DNA of 18,658 nt from Methanosarcina baikalica (lineage in GTDB: Archaea; Halobacteriota; Methanosarcinia; Methanosarcinales; Methanosarcinaceae): the NCBI RefSeq assembly GCF_031461075.1, contig NZ_JAVKPK010000067.1:1-18658 (forward strand), read 5' to 3'. Positions 1 through 7,658 of the stretch are shown here, in pieces. A model generated the notes under the pieces. It was not told where the DNA came from, did no database searches, and worked only from the letters and a program-made list of their open reading frames with translations. Position numbers and translations under genes: made by a program. Numbering within the stretch: the first letter of the stretch is position 1; every line of letters starts with the position of its first letter.

Positions 1-2
1 GT

Positions 3-788
3 ACAAAAATCGTGATTCCTCCTTTTCCAGAACAACAAAAAATCGCCTCCATCCTCTCGAAAGTCGATGAACAAATCGAACAGACAGAGCAGATCATTGA
101 GAAAACTGAACTTTTAAAAAAATGTCTGATGCAGAAACTGCTTACAAAAGGCATAGGGCATACGAAATTCAAGAAAACAGAACTTGGAGAGATACCTGAA
201 GAATGGGAAATTAAAGGATTGACTAAAGTATTTAAAATAATAGATTATAGAGGAAGAACACCTCCATTTTCTGAAAATGGTATTCCTTACATTGGTGCTG
301 ATAATATCAAAGACGCACGAATTGTTTTTAATAAAAGAAGATACGTCTCTGAAGAAATATATGAAAAATATATGACAAGAGGCATTCCAAATACAGATGA
401 CATTCTTTTTACTACTGAAGCACCTCTTGGAAGTGTCGCACAAGTTCCAGAATACAAATTTTGTTTTGCACAGAGAGTGGTCGTGTTTCAATGTGAAAAT
501 GACTTCAGCCCTCTATTTTTTATGTATCTGTTGAAAAATAAAATCATGCAAAAGCAATTTTTAGATTGGGCGACGGGTACAACAGTAACAGGAATCTCTT
601 CAAAAAATATGAAATTTATTAAACTCTATTATCCGAAGAACATTCAAGAGCAAAAACAAATAGGTCGAGTGCTAGAATCTGTTGACAAATATATCGATTC
701 CGAAAAAGAAAATTTATTATCTCTTCAAGAACTTAAAAAAGGACTTATGCAGGATCTTCTTACAGGAAAGGTCAGAGTGCGCGTATAA
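3..788 (+). CDS. hsdS: Type I restriction-modification specificity subunit HsdS, C-terminal part (5' end outside window)
   Basis: HsdS chooses the DNA target of the type I restriction-modification complex (HsdM2-HsdS, plus HsdR for cleavage). The open frame runs in from the left edge and 261 residues are visible. First comes the typical end of target-recognition domain 1 and the start of the central conserved helix (IPPFPEQQKIASILSKVD, then a long coiled-coil-like helix to about residue 55). A second recognition domain follows, starting at the usual LGEIPEEWE motif and running to about residue 215. The distal conserved helix (QEQKQIGRVLESVD... LKKGLMQDLLTGKVRV) closes the protein. Only the first recognition domain and any hsdM are missing, off the left edge. 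The TAA stop overlaps an ATG (TAATG, 786-790), the usual translational-coupling arrangement. The family assignment is firm; the recognition sequence cannot be read. Confidence 0.93.
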   Translation, partial: TKIVIPPFPEQQKIASILSKVDEQIEQTEQIIEKTELLKKCLMQKLLTKGIGHTKFKKTELGEIPEEWEIKGLTKVFKIIDYRGRTPPFSENGIPYIGADNIKDARIVFNKRRYVSEEIYEKYMTRGIPNTDDILFTTEAPLGSVAQVPEYKFCFAQRVVVFQCENDFSPLFFMYLLKNKIMQKQFLDWATGTTVTGISSKNMKFIKLYYPKNIQEQKQIGRVLESVDKYIDSEKENLLSLQELKKGLMQDLLTGKVRVRV

Positions 789-883
789 TGGAAAATTTAA
801 ATTTTTGTCTTCTCGAGCGCAGCGAGAAGGACGCGTGCTCCCGAAGCGCAATTCGGGCAGGAAAAGTCAGAGTGTGTGTATAA
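788..883 (+). CDS. 31-codon bridging mini-ORF between hsdS and hsdR
   Basis: This small frame starts at the ATG overlapping the hsdS stop (TAATG) and ends in a TAA that overlaps the hsdR ATG in the same way (TAATG, 881-885). The peptide begins MENLNFCLLERSEK and ends GKVRVCV, nearly the same as the HsdS tail GKVRVRV, because its 3' end is a duplicated copy of the hsdS end. It spans the two-hairpin insert. There is no reason to think the peptide has a function. The likely role is to let ribosomes finishing hsdS reinitiate and reach hsdR. Whether it is translated is inference from the geometry. Confidence 0.4.
   Translation: MENLNFCLLERSEKDACSRSAIRAGKVRVCV
809..857 (+). repeat. Paired stem-loops with the same loop motif, inside the insert
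   Basis: There are two adjacent perfect hairpins. CTTCTCG (809-815) pairs with CGAGAAG (823-829) around loop AGCGCAG. CCCGAA (840-845) pairs with TTCGGG (852-857) around loop GCGCAA. Both present AGCGCA at or next to the loop. The compact GC-rich form looks like a dispersed small repeat element of the genome; copy number elsewhere cannot be seen from here. Confidence 0.55.
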
Positions 884-3800
884 TGGCAGACGAATCCCAG
901 CTTCAGTTAGATGAATACAACCTTGTGGAAAAACCGGCTCTTGATGTATTTGAAAAGCTGGGGTACAACTATCTTGACGGGAAAAAGCTGAAAAAAGAGC
1001 CGCAGCAGTTCTTTTTGCTGGATATCCTGAAACGGAAAATTCAGGAAATAAATCCCTGGCTTGATGAGGTAGGGCTGAATAAGGCGGTCAGGGAGATAAC
1101 TGTTGTACAGGCGGCGTCGCTTGTTGAAGCTAATGAGCTGCTGTATTATAAGCTGGTCAATTATACAAGCTTCAAGCAGGACCTGGGGTTTGGGAAAAAG
1201 TCGCAGACTGTTAAGTTTATTGATTTTGATGAGCCTGAAAATAATGATTTTACGGTTGTCAACCAGTTTTATATTAAAAATAACGATTTTACGATTATTC
1301 CTGACCTTGTTGTTTTTGTAAATGGGATTCCGCTGGCTGTACTTGAATGCAAAAGCCCGAATTTGCAAAATCCGATTGAAGAAGCTATTTCCCAGCTTTT
1401 CGGGTACAGGGAGAAGAACGAACCGTTTTTTTACCCGAACCAGATCCTTGTTGCACTTGCGCGGTACAGGGCAACTTATGCTTCCACTTTTGCGCCTGCA
1501 AAATACTTCCTTGAGTGGAAAAAGCCGTATCCTTTGAATGAAAGAGAACTGGCTGAGAGATTTGGGAAGGATGGGCAGGAGGGCCACATGCTGCCTGCAC
1601 AGGATCTTCTGCTGTACTCGCTTTTTTCAAAGGAAAATTTCCTGGATATTCTCAGGAGTTACATTGTTTTTGAAAATGAAAACAACAATGTGCATAAAAA
1701 GCTGTGCAGGTACAACCAGTACATTGCAAGCAACAAAATTCTTGAACGGATGGCCGAGGGCAAGGGAGGGGTTATCTGGCATACGCAGGGGAGCGGAAAA
1801 TCGCTTACCATGACCTATACAGCTCTGAAAATCCGCAGAATTGAAAAAGTCTCCGGAACCTCTCTTGAAAATCCCTGTATTCTGATTGTAACGGACAGGA
1901 ATAATCTGGACGACCAGATCTCAGGCACATTTAAGAATTGCAACTTCCCGAATCCCGTACCTGTGGAAAGCGTCGAACATCTAAAAGAAGAGCTGAGAAA
2001 TCCCACTGGAAAGACCCTCTTTACCACGATTCAGAAATTTACCTCAAAAAACGGCGAGACCTACCCTGAGCTGTCCCGCTCGGAAAATATAATTGTCTTC
2101 GCCGACGAAGCCCACCGGAGTCAATACGGGAAAGCGGGATACAGAAAAGTGGGATATGGAAAGGCAGAGTACGGAAAAGAGGCTGACAAGGTAAACAGCA
2201 GCCTGGGCTGGGCTTTGAATATGCGGACAGCAATCCCGAATGCCTTATTCATCGGCTTTACAGGCACTCCGATTGATAAAAACGATAAGTCCACGCGCAG
2301 GGAGTTCGGGGATTATATTGACAGATACCTGCCAAAGCAGTCCATAGCCGACGGGGCAACAGTCCAGATAAAATATCAGGCCCGGCTTCCTGAAGTCCAT
2401 ATTCTCGGAAGCGAGCTAGATGTGGCTTTTGACTCCGAATTTGAAGATTGTACTGACCTTGAGCGGGAAATAATCAAGGAAAAGTCCGGAAAGTACAGGA
2501 CAATTGCCGAAGATGAGGACAGAATAAGGGACATCTGCAAAGATATCCTCGAACACTACACAACCGCTGTCAGGCCTGAAGGTTTCAAGGCGCAGATCGT
2601 AACCTCCTCAAGGGATGCAGCCGTAACCTACAAACGGATTCTGGACGAACTAGGAGCTCCTGAATCGGAAATCATCATTTCTTCAAGCCCGAAAGATGAT
2701 CCTAAAGCTGAGATCCGGAAATACTACAAGACAAAAGCCCAGCAGAGACAGATAATTGACAGGTTCAAAAAACCGTTTGATGAAGAAAACAACCTGGCTT
2801 TCCTCATCGTCTGCGACATGCTCCTTACAGGTTTTGACGCGCCAATCGAGCAGGTCATGTACCTTGATAAACCGCTTCGGGAACACAATCTCATGCAGGC
2901 AGTTGCAAGGGTAAACCGCCCTTACGCCGAAAACAAAACCCACGGCCTGATTATCGATTACTGTGGGATTTCAAAGCAGCTCAAAGAAGCCCTTGATATC
3001 TTCAACGAAGGAGATATTGCAGGCTACCTCGAACACCTGATGGATGACGTCCCTAAAGCCGAACAGGCGGCAAACAAAGTAAGAAGGTTCTTCAAAGACG
3101 TTCCCACAACCTATGATTCCGTCGAATACGCAGACAGGTGCGTGCTTGATATCCTGAAGGCCGAGGATACGCGGATAAGGTTTGAAAGGGCTTTTAAGGA
3201 ATTTCTCGTTCTTGTAAATAACATCATTCCCAATCCTGAAGCAAATCGTTTCAGGCAGGACATTTACCTCTACGGCGGGATCTACAACGCAATGCGGAAC
3301 AATTACGGCACCCCGACTCCAAGCGTGCTTGAAGCTGTTCCCAAAGCTAAAGCGCTGATCCACGAATATCTTGAATCAAACGGCATCAAAGTCTTCCATG
3401 AGCCTGTTTCCATTTACTCCTCCGAGTTCGATGACATCCTCAACAAAAAGACTTCGCCAAAAGCAAAAGCAAGTCTAATCCAGCACAAAGTAAAGACCAC
3501 TATCAGCAACCTTCTCAACACAAATCCGGTTTACTACACTTCCCTCCGCGAGAAACTTGAGAAACTGATTGCAGAGCACGAACAGGGAATAATCTCCTCC
3601 ACAACCTTTCTGACCGAACTGGACATAATAAGGGATGAGCTTGATGTCGATGTTGTTGCAAGAAAACACGGTATGAGCAGGGAAGAATTTGCAGTCTTCC
3701 AGATGGTCAGGGCTGCTTATATCCGGTTTCAAGCAGGAGCCGAAAAAGCTGCAATACATCTTACATCGGAAGATGAGAAAAAGCTATCATGTACTTCCCT

Positions 3801-3975
3801 TTCACTTTTTTTAGCCTTAAACGGGCTTGCGGTAATTGACTGGAGGCAAAAACCCGAACAGCAAAAAATAATGCTTAAAAAGATCAAAAGAGAATTATAT
3901 AAAATTGATTTTGACATTGAAACAGCTGAAAGGGAAAGCCATAATATTCTCAACCTTGCCAGAAACCTGTTGTAA
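883..3975 (+). CDS. hsdR: Type I restriction enzyme subunit HsdR (nuclease and translocase)
   Basis: HsdR is the ATP-driven DNA translocase and endonuclease of the type I complex. The protein is 1030 residues from the ATG at 883, a normal family length. The PD-(D/E)xK nuclease site is D141 with E155-C-K157 (PDLVVF... LECK). The superfamily 2 helicase follows: Walker A TQGSGKS with K306, DEAH at 408-411, GFTGTP at 458-463, and motif VI QAVARVNRPY at 672-681. The rest is the helical C-terminal region that docks on HsdM/HsdS. All catalytic residues are intact, so an active enzyme is likely. The start was chosen because the ATG overlaps the stop of the bridging frame, and upstream in-frame codons fall in duplicated hsdS sequence. 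Between the DEAH and GFTGTP motifs the loop holds a five-residue tandem repeat. Codon use shifts from T-ending in the nuclease domain to more C-ending from the helicase on. Confidence 0.95.
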   Translation: MADESQLQLDEYNLVEKPALDVFEKLGYNYLDGKKLKKEPQQFFLLDILKRKIQEINPWLDEVGLNKAVREITVVQAASLVEANELLYYKLVNYTSFKQDLGFGKKSQTVKFIDFDEPENNDFTVVNQFYIKNNDFTIIPDLVVFVNGIPLAVLECKSPNLQNPIEEAISQLFGYREKNEPFFYPNQILVALARYRATYASTFAPAKYFLEWKKPYPLNERELAERFGKDGQEGHMLPAQDLLLYSLFSKENFLDILRSYIVFENENNNVHKKLCRYNQYIASNKILERMAEGKGGVIWHTQGSGKSLTMTYTALKIRRIEKVSGTSLENPCILIVTDRNNLDDQISGTFKNCNFPNPVPVESVEHLKEELRNPTGKTLFTTIQKFTSKNGETYPELSRSENIIVFADEAHRSQYGKAGYRKVGYGKAEYGKEADKVNSSLGWALNMRTAIPNALFIGFTGTPIDKNDKSTRREFGDYIDRYLPKQSIADGATVQIKYQARLPEVHILGSELDVAFDSEFEDCTDLEREIIKEKSGKYRTIAEDEDRIRDICKDILEHYTTAVRPEGFKAQIVTSSRDAAVTYKRILDELGAPESEIIISSSPKDDPKAEIRKYYKTKAQQRQIIDRFKKPFDEENNLAFLIVCDMLLTGFDAPIEQVMYLDKPLREHNLMQAVARVNRPYAENKTHGLIIDYCGISKQLKEALDIFNEGDIAGYLEHLMDDVPKAEQAANKVRRFFKDVPTTYDSVEYADRCVLDILKAEDTRIRFERAFKEFLVLVNNIIPNPEANRFRQDIYLYGGIYNAMRNNYGTPTPSVLEAVPKAKALIHEYLESNGIKVFHEPVSIYSSEFDDILNKKTSPKAKASLIQHKVKTTISNLLNTNPVYYTSLREKLEKLIAEHEQGIISSTTFLTELDIIRDELDVDVVARKHGMSREEFAVFQMVRAAYIRFQAGAEKAAIHLTSEDEKKLSCTSLSLFLALNGLAVIDWRQKPEQQKIMLKKIKRELYKIDFDIETAERESHNILNLARNLL
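2125..2184 (+). repeat. Four 15-bp tandem units inside hsdR
   Basis: Four successive 15-bp units encode YGKAG, YRKVG, YGKAE and YGKEA just after the DEAHRSQ motif. The units keep the frame and lie in the surface loop between helicase motifs II and III. HsdR proteins usually have a short linker here, so this is probably an in-frame repeat expansion. Confidence 0.7.
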
Positions 3976-4069
3976 ATAGGAAATATTATGTGATAGAGAA
4001 TGGGCTGAGAATAGATGGCGAATGGGATCGCAAATTGAATCGAGAATCTAATAAAAAATGGAATGAAGA

Positions 4070-4798
4070 ATGGAACAGATAAGAATAGGAAAAACTCTCG
4101 TTGATTACCATTTAGTCTATTCTTCCCGGCAAAAAACTATCGAACTTGTAATTGATCTGGATTCCGGGTTTACAGTCAAAGCCCCGGCTGGCATAAGCAA
4201 AGAAGATGTTGCTGTAAATCTTCAGCGAAAAGCCAGCTGGATCATAACCAACCTTGACAAAATGAACGAGGTCATAAGAAACGAAACCCGGAAAGAATTC
4301 GTAAGCGGAGAAAAATTCCTCTACAAAGGAAAACACTACAGGCTAAAAGTAATACAGGTAAATGAACAAATCGTCTCGTCCCTGGCCTTTACCCATAGCA
4401 AATTCATAGCTCACGTACCTGCAAACCTTCCTGAATTTGATTATCCCCGCATCATACAGCCTTTATTCATCGATTTCTACCACGAAAAAGCGGAAAAAAT
4501 CCTCAATCAGAGAGCCAGGAAATATCTGGTATACTTTGAAGCGAAACCTTCTCTGATAAAGGTACAATCCCTTAAAAACAAGTGGGGAAACTGTTCAAAA
4601 ACAAACCAGTTAAGGTTCAACTGGCGAGTCGTTATGGCTAAAATGTCTGTAATTGACTACGTAGTCGTCCATGAGCTCTGCCACACAAAACATAAAGACC
4701 ATTCCAGAGCTTTCTGGAATGAGGTACAGAAAATCCTGCCTGATTATGAAGGAAGAAAAGAGTGGCTACGTATAAATGGAGATTTACTGAAAATCTGA
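4070..4798 (+). CDS. YgjP-like zinc metallopeptidase-domain protein (DUF45, PF01863), copy 1
   Basis: The protein has 242 residues. The C-terminal gluzincin-type site is clear: H201-E-L-C-H205 with a third ligand, H211, in the KDHSRAFW motif. It is preceded by the family signature KWGNCS and by VIDYVVVHELCH. The N-terminal half is the beta-rich domain typical of the family (VDYHLVYSSRQKTIELVID). Members often sit directly after type I restriction genes, as here: the gene starts 94 bp after hsdR on the same strand, so it may share the transcript. Its substrate and role in the restriction locus are not established. The start is the first ATG in the open frame; the SD is weak. No signal peptide is visible, so it is cytoplasmic. 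A second copy lies at 16503-17240. Confidence 0.88.
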   Translation: MEQIRIGKTLVDYHLVYSSRQKTIELVIDLDSGFTVKAPAGISKEDVAVNLQRKASWIITNLDKMNEVIRNETRKEFVSGEKFLYKGKHYRLKVIQVNEQIVSSLAFTHSKFIAHVPANLPEFDYPRIIQPLFIDFYHEKAEKILNQRARKYLVYFEAKPSLIKVQSLKNKWGNCSKTNQLRFNWRVVMAKMSVIDYVVVHELCHTKHKDHSRAFWNEVQKILPDYEGRKEWLRINGDLLKI

Positions 4799-4874
4799 AG
4801 TTTCAGTTGTCCACAGGAAATCTGGAGATATTATTCCGAGGCAAGTTGAATAGCTTCTTCCTGCTGTTTTTGTC

Positions 4875-4890
4875 CCGCGCCCAGGCGCGG
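4875..4890 (+). terminator. GC-rich hairpin after the restriction/YgjP gene group
   Basis: CCGCGCC and GGCGCGG pair around a two-base CA centre, about 80 bp past the YgjP stop, in otherwise AT-rich DNA. No clean T-run follows, so it may be a transcript-end structure or a small repeat. The rest of 4799-5088 shows no gene. Confidence 0.3.
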
Positions 4891-5088
4891 CTGGAAGCCG
4901 TCTGTTTTAAGAAAATCGAATCGAAAACCCGCCTCAACTATTTTGTATTATCAACGTTGCTTTACCAATTCATTTTCCAGAGCCATTAAAGTTCAATGAC
5001 CGTGGGAGATCACAGGAAAATTACTTGACGTGACGAGAGCACTGGTGCGAATATATCCCATTGACTTTCTGCAAGCTCCGAAAGCACG

Positions 5089-5724
5089 TTAATCAATAAA
5101 CCCTTCTGATGAATCGATAAACGCCTCTAATTTTCTTCGCACCTCATCTAAATCGTGTTTTCCCTCCATGCGCCACACCTCAAGTTCTTCAAAATCGTAT
5201 AATATAGACAGTGGTAACGTATTTTTATCGTATTTGTTTTTTATTTCAGGGTAATTTTCTACGCTTACAACTTCGACAAACAAGGCGTTGTTAAATTTTG
5301 GTTCTGTCAGCAGTAAGTTGCGCATGAAAAATATTAAGTCCTGGCTGTCCTTGTTGTTGATGGTTTTTATATTAATACGATATACCAATTTGTTGACATA
5401 GTACGAAAACAACAAACGTTGCAAGACGGTGTTTATTGTCTCATCAGGGTGGATTTTCGCTTCATTGAGTCTGTCATGAAGATCTTGAGTGATCCTCACA
5501 TTTTCCGTAGTATGCGAGAGCTCGGGAAACCTCCGCTTCCTGTCGTTAATGACGAACCAGTAGTCACTGTTTTCATGTATAAGTTGACAGGTATCATCGT
5601 ATCGCGCCAATAGTTTTGTAATTATCGTGCCCTTTGACTCCCACCCAGTATCACTATCTCTATCTCTGCAAAAGTCAAGCGCTTCGTACAGCTCGGCACT
5701 GATTTTAACGGTTTTGGTTTCCAT
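5089..5724 (-). CDS. Hypothetical protein: two RHH-like segments plus a thioredoxin-like C-terminus
   Basis: The protein has 211 residues. Residues 3-43 (KTVKISAELYEALDFC... TIITKLLARY) and 74-108 (ENVRITQDLHDRLNEAK... INTVLQRLLFSY) each have the strand-helix-helix pattern of ribbon-helix-helix antitoxin-type DNA-binding domains. Residues about 146-204 (ALFVEVVSVENYPEIKNKYDKNTLPLSILYD, then WRMEGKHDLDEVRRKLEAFI) follow the second half of a thioredoxin fold, with P171 where the cis-proline would be. There is no CxxC, so redox activity is not expected. The start is supported by a GAGGTG SD five bases upstream. The gene stands alone between the restriction group and a divergent permease. The two-domain reading is inferred from patterns. 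A DNA-binding regulator is plausible but unproven. Confidence 0.6.
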   Translation of the reverse strand: METKTVKISAELYEALDFCRDRDSDTGWESKGTIITKLLARYDDTCQLIHENSDYWFVINDRKRRFPELSHTTENVRITQDLHDRLNEAKIHPDETINTVLQRLLFSYYVNKLVYRINIKTINNKDSQDLIFFMRNLLLTEPKFNNALFVEVVSVENYPEIKNKYDKNTLPLSILYDFEELEVWRMEGKHDLDEVRRKLEAFIDSSEGFID

Positions 5725-5725
5725 G

Positions 5726-5768
5726 GGTGCACCTCAATCTGGAGCATACATCTGGTTAATATATAAAT
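5726..5768 (-). promoter_or_regulatory. Promoter and possible autoregulatory site of the RHH-like gene
   Basis: Reading the minus strand, a TATA box (TTTATATA, about 5760-5768) lies about 27 bp before a start site near 5737. Between it and the ATG are two direct ATCTGG copies (5737-5742 and 5750-5755), and a perfect 8-bp palindrome GGTGCACC (5726-5733) overlaps the SD. RHH proteins often bind short paired repeats over their own promoter; that this happens here is inference. Confidence 0.45.
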
Positions 5769-5969
5769 AATGTTCGCCGTGGCACTCAAGTGGGCTCCTC
5801 GTAAATGCTGCAGCACTACTCACTGGGATTTGTTACAAAAAGACTCTTTCTACAAGGATTTGTCCCGGCATCCGAAAAAAAGGCTTCCTGCTTTAAGACC
5901 TGTGGACCAGCAAATTACAAGTAAACTCAAGAAAGTCTTATTTAACAGAACCCCTTATTTGCAGAGGTC

Positions 5970-6857
5970 ATGGAGTCACAGTACATAAAAGCAAATCTCC
6001 AGGTAGTTGCTGCATCCATTATTTACGGGTTTGCAGGAATTTTTTTCTTATATATAAAAAATATGGCTCCGGGACCTGTGGTTTTTTACCAGCAGCTGTT
6101 AGGTTTTCTTGCCCTTGCAGTTTATCTTACAGCGACAGGAAAACTCTCTGGAATCAGGCTCAGGGGAAAGAGAAAAGCCTTGATGCTTCTTGGGGCCTGG
6201 CATGCAGGCGTAATGCTCTCTTATTATACAGCTGTGAGCTTTACGAATATCTCTATATCGGTACTTCTGCTTTATACCGCTCCGCTTTACGTTTTGCTTA
6301 TTGCCCCCATCTTTCTGAAAGAAAAACCCGGTGGAAAGAGCCTTGTTGCCCTTATCATTTCTCTTGTGGGTGTGGTAATTGTAATCGGGCCGGAAAACTT
6401 TCTTTTAAGCCAGGCAGGATTTGAGCCTAGATATCTATTTGGAGTGTTGATGGGGCTTTTTGCAGGCTTTTTTTACGCCTGCATTATAATAACATCCCGC
6501 TACCTCAGGGATGAATATTCGGGCCTTGAACAGCTTTTTATTTCAACTGGCGTGACGGTTGTGCTTTTACTCCCCTTTATAAAGCAGGCATCTGCAGCCT
6601 CTCTGATTGAAAATATGCCTGTTCTCCTGTTTCTCGGCTTAATGATCACCTCTGTGGGTTCAATTCTTTACTTTACAGGGCTCATGCATGTTAAAGCTCA
6701 TAATGCAAGCATAATTTCCCTCCTTGAGCCGGTAAGTGCGATTTTTTTTGCGTATGTCCTCTTAAAAGACCCTGTTTCTGCTGAAACTCTGATCGGCTGC
6801 ATTCTAATTCTTTCAAGTTCCCTTCTTGTGAGCCTGGAAGATGAGAGCAAAACCTGA
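5970..6857 (+). CDS. DMT-family permease (EamA domains)
   Basis: This is an integral membrane protein of 295 residues with about ten hydrophobic helices, arranged as two EamA repeats (roughly residues 8-140 and 150-288). That is the standard layout and length of drug/metabolite transporters. Recognisable stretches are VAASIIYGFAGIFFLYIK in helix 1, FTNISISVLLLYTAPLYVLL near the end of the first repeat, and HNASIISLLEPVSAIFFAY in the second. The family exports or imports small metabolites across the cytoplasmic membrane; the substrate cannot be predicted. The ATG at 5970 keeps helix 1 whole, but its SD-like AGAGGT is unusually close. It is transcribed divergently from the RHH-like gene, with about 245 bp between them, and seems monocistronic. 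Confidence 0.9.
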   Translation: MESQYIKANLQVVAASIIYGFAGIFFLYIKNMAPGPVVFYQQLLGFLALAVYLTATGKLSGIRLRGKRKALMLLGAWHAGVMLSYYTAVSFTNISISVLLLYTAPLYVLLIAPIFLKEKPGGKSLVALIISLVGVVIVIGPENFLLSQAGFEPRYLFGVLMGLFAGFFYACIIITSRYLRDEYSGLEQLFISTGVTVVLLLPFIKQASAASLIENMPVLLFLGLMITSVGSILYFTGLMHVKAHNASIISLLEPVSAIFFAYVLLKDPVSAETLIGCILILSSSLLVSLEDESKT

Positions 6858-7039
6858 AGCAAACCTCCCTTCAAGGAAAGAAAACCCGAAAAGCCGGATC
6901 TCACCGAAATTAGGGAGAAATTGAGGTGAAAACCGCGTAAAGTAAATAGCTTGAAGTTATGAAGAGTTGGTGTAAAGAAAACAAGGAAAATGTAATAATA
7001 AACCAATAAACCGTCAACTCTAATAGTAAAGAAATAGGC

Positions 7040-7209
7040 ATCCTCTTCAAATTCAAGGGATCATTTTCCAACCAGAAAATTATATAATAACGATCACACA
7101 GTTATGAAGTTGAATATGTCTCATAAGGACGTTTTCCAGACTTGGTTAAATTTTTAAATTTTCAGCAAATATGGGAAACATACCTTTTCCCATACAATTT
7201 GAAGAGGAT
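7040..7209. repeat. 170-bp segment with 14-bp terminal inverted repeats (MITE-like)
   Basis: ATCCTCTTCAAATT (7040-7053) is the exact inverse of AATTTGAAGAGGAT (7196-7209). Inside lie a TATA-like AATTATATAATAA (about 7075-7087) and a perfect 9-bp hairpin, TATGGGAAA/TTTCCCATA (7170-7178 and 7186-7194, 7-base loop). No clear target duplication flanks it. It is non-coding. The 6858-7280 gap holds no other gene that can be supported. Confidence 0.4.
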
Positions 7210-7280
7210 ACATTTTGATGTCGAGTCTGGAATACAGGGAGCGAAACTTTCAATCTTAATCGAAACCATCCTTGATAGAA

Positions 7281-7658
7281 ATGCCTAACGCCGAAACTCA
7301 CGAGAAAATTGGTTTGGGAATTCTTTGCTTAGGAGTCCCCTGTTTAGTATTTAAAAGTGATATATCTAGTTTATATATGTTTATGATTTCTACGGAATTC
7401 TGGATAGGTACTTACTATGTAAATCCTGACTTAGATACAAATAGTAGATGTCGTAAGAGGTGGGGATGTCTAAAGTTTATCTGGAAATCTTTTAAACATA
7501 GAGGAGTATTACATAATCCATATCTTTGGATTTCTATATTTTTTGTTGCTAAGGAACTGGATTTAGAAATCTGGGTAATTGGAATAGTTGCTTCCTCTTT
7601 AATTCATATTTTGACTGATATGGTAGGAGATAAAACTCGCAGAATATATCAAGGATAA
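7281..7658 (+). CDS. DUF2227-type putative metal-binding protein
   Basis: This small protein has 125 residues from the ATG at 7281 (an in-frame TTG lies three codons upstream). It carries the DUF2227 pattern: an N-terminal THE histidine (H7), NPDLDTNSR (48-56) followed by RWGCLKFIWKSFKHRG with H73 and H78, and a late IHILTD motif with H109 and D112. These histidines and aspartates are the likely metal ligands. Three hydrophobic stretches suggest membrane association. Biochemical function is unknown for the family. The gene is AT-rich and has no obvious SD. A TATA-like element lies 190 bp upstream inside the inverted-repeat segment, which would give a long leader. Confidence 0.7.
   Translation: MPNAETHEKIGLGILCLGVPCLVFKSDISSLYMFMISTEFWIGTYYVNPDLDTNSRCRKRWGCLKFIWKSFKHRGVLHNPYLWISIFFVAKELDLEIWVIGIVASSLIHILTDMVGDKTRRIYQG

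Larger units (their letters stand above)
763..886 (+). repeat. 29-bp direct repeat bracketing a 95-bp insertion at the hsdS/hsdR junction
   Basis: Positions 763-791 and 858-886 are the same 29-bp sequence with three differences, all transitions. The left copy is the last codons, stop and overlapping ATG of hsdS. The right copy ends at the ATG of hsdR. The period is 95 bp, so a segment including the junction has been duplicated together with unrelated sequence carrying two hairpins. Confidence 0.85.

Noticed and set aside
682..882. N-terminal extension of HsdR by 67 residues
   Set aside because: It would read through the hsdS end in another frame and the two-hairpin insert; the family N-terminus and the TAATG overlap favour the ATG at 883.
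4762..4989. 75-codon frame after YgjP copy 1
   Set aside because: It overlaps the end of YgjP in another frame, has no SD and crosses the GC-rich hairpin; no family resemblance.
7235..7272. Two cgaaac copies resembling part of a CRISPR repeat
   Set aside because: Only a 6-base match, no regular spacer and no array nearby.
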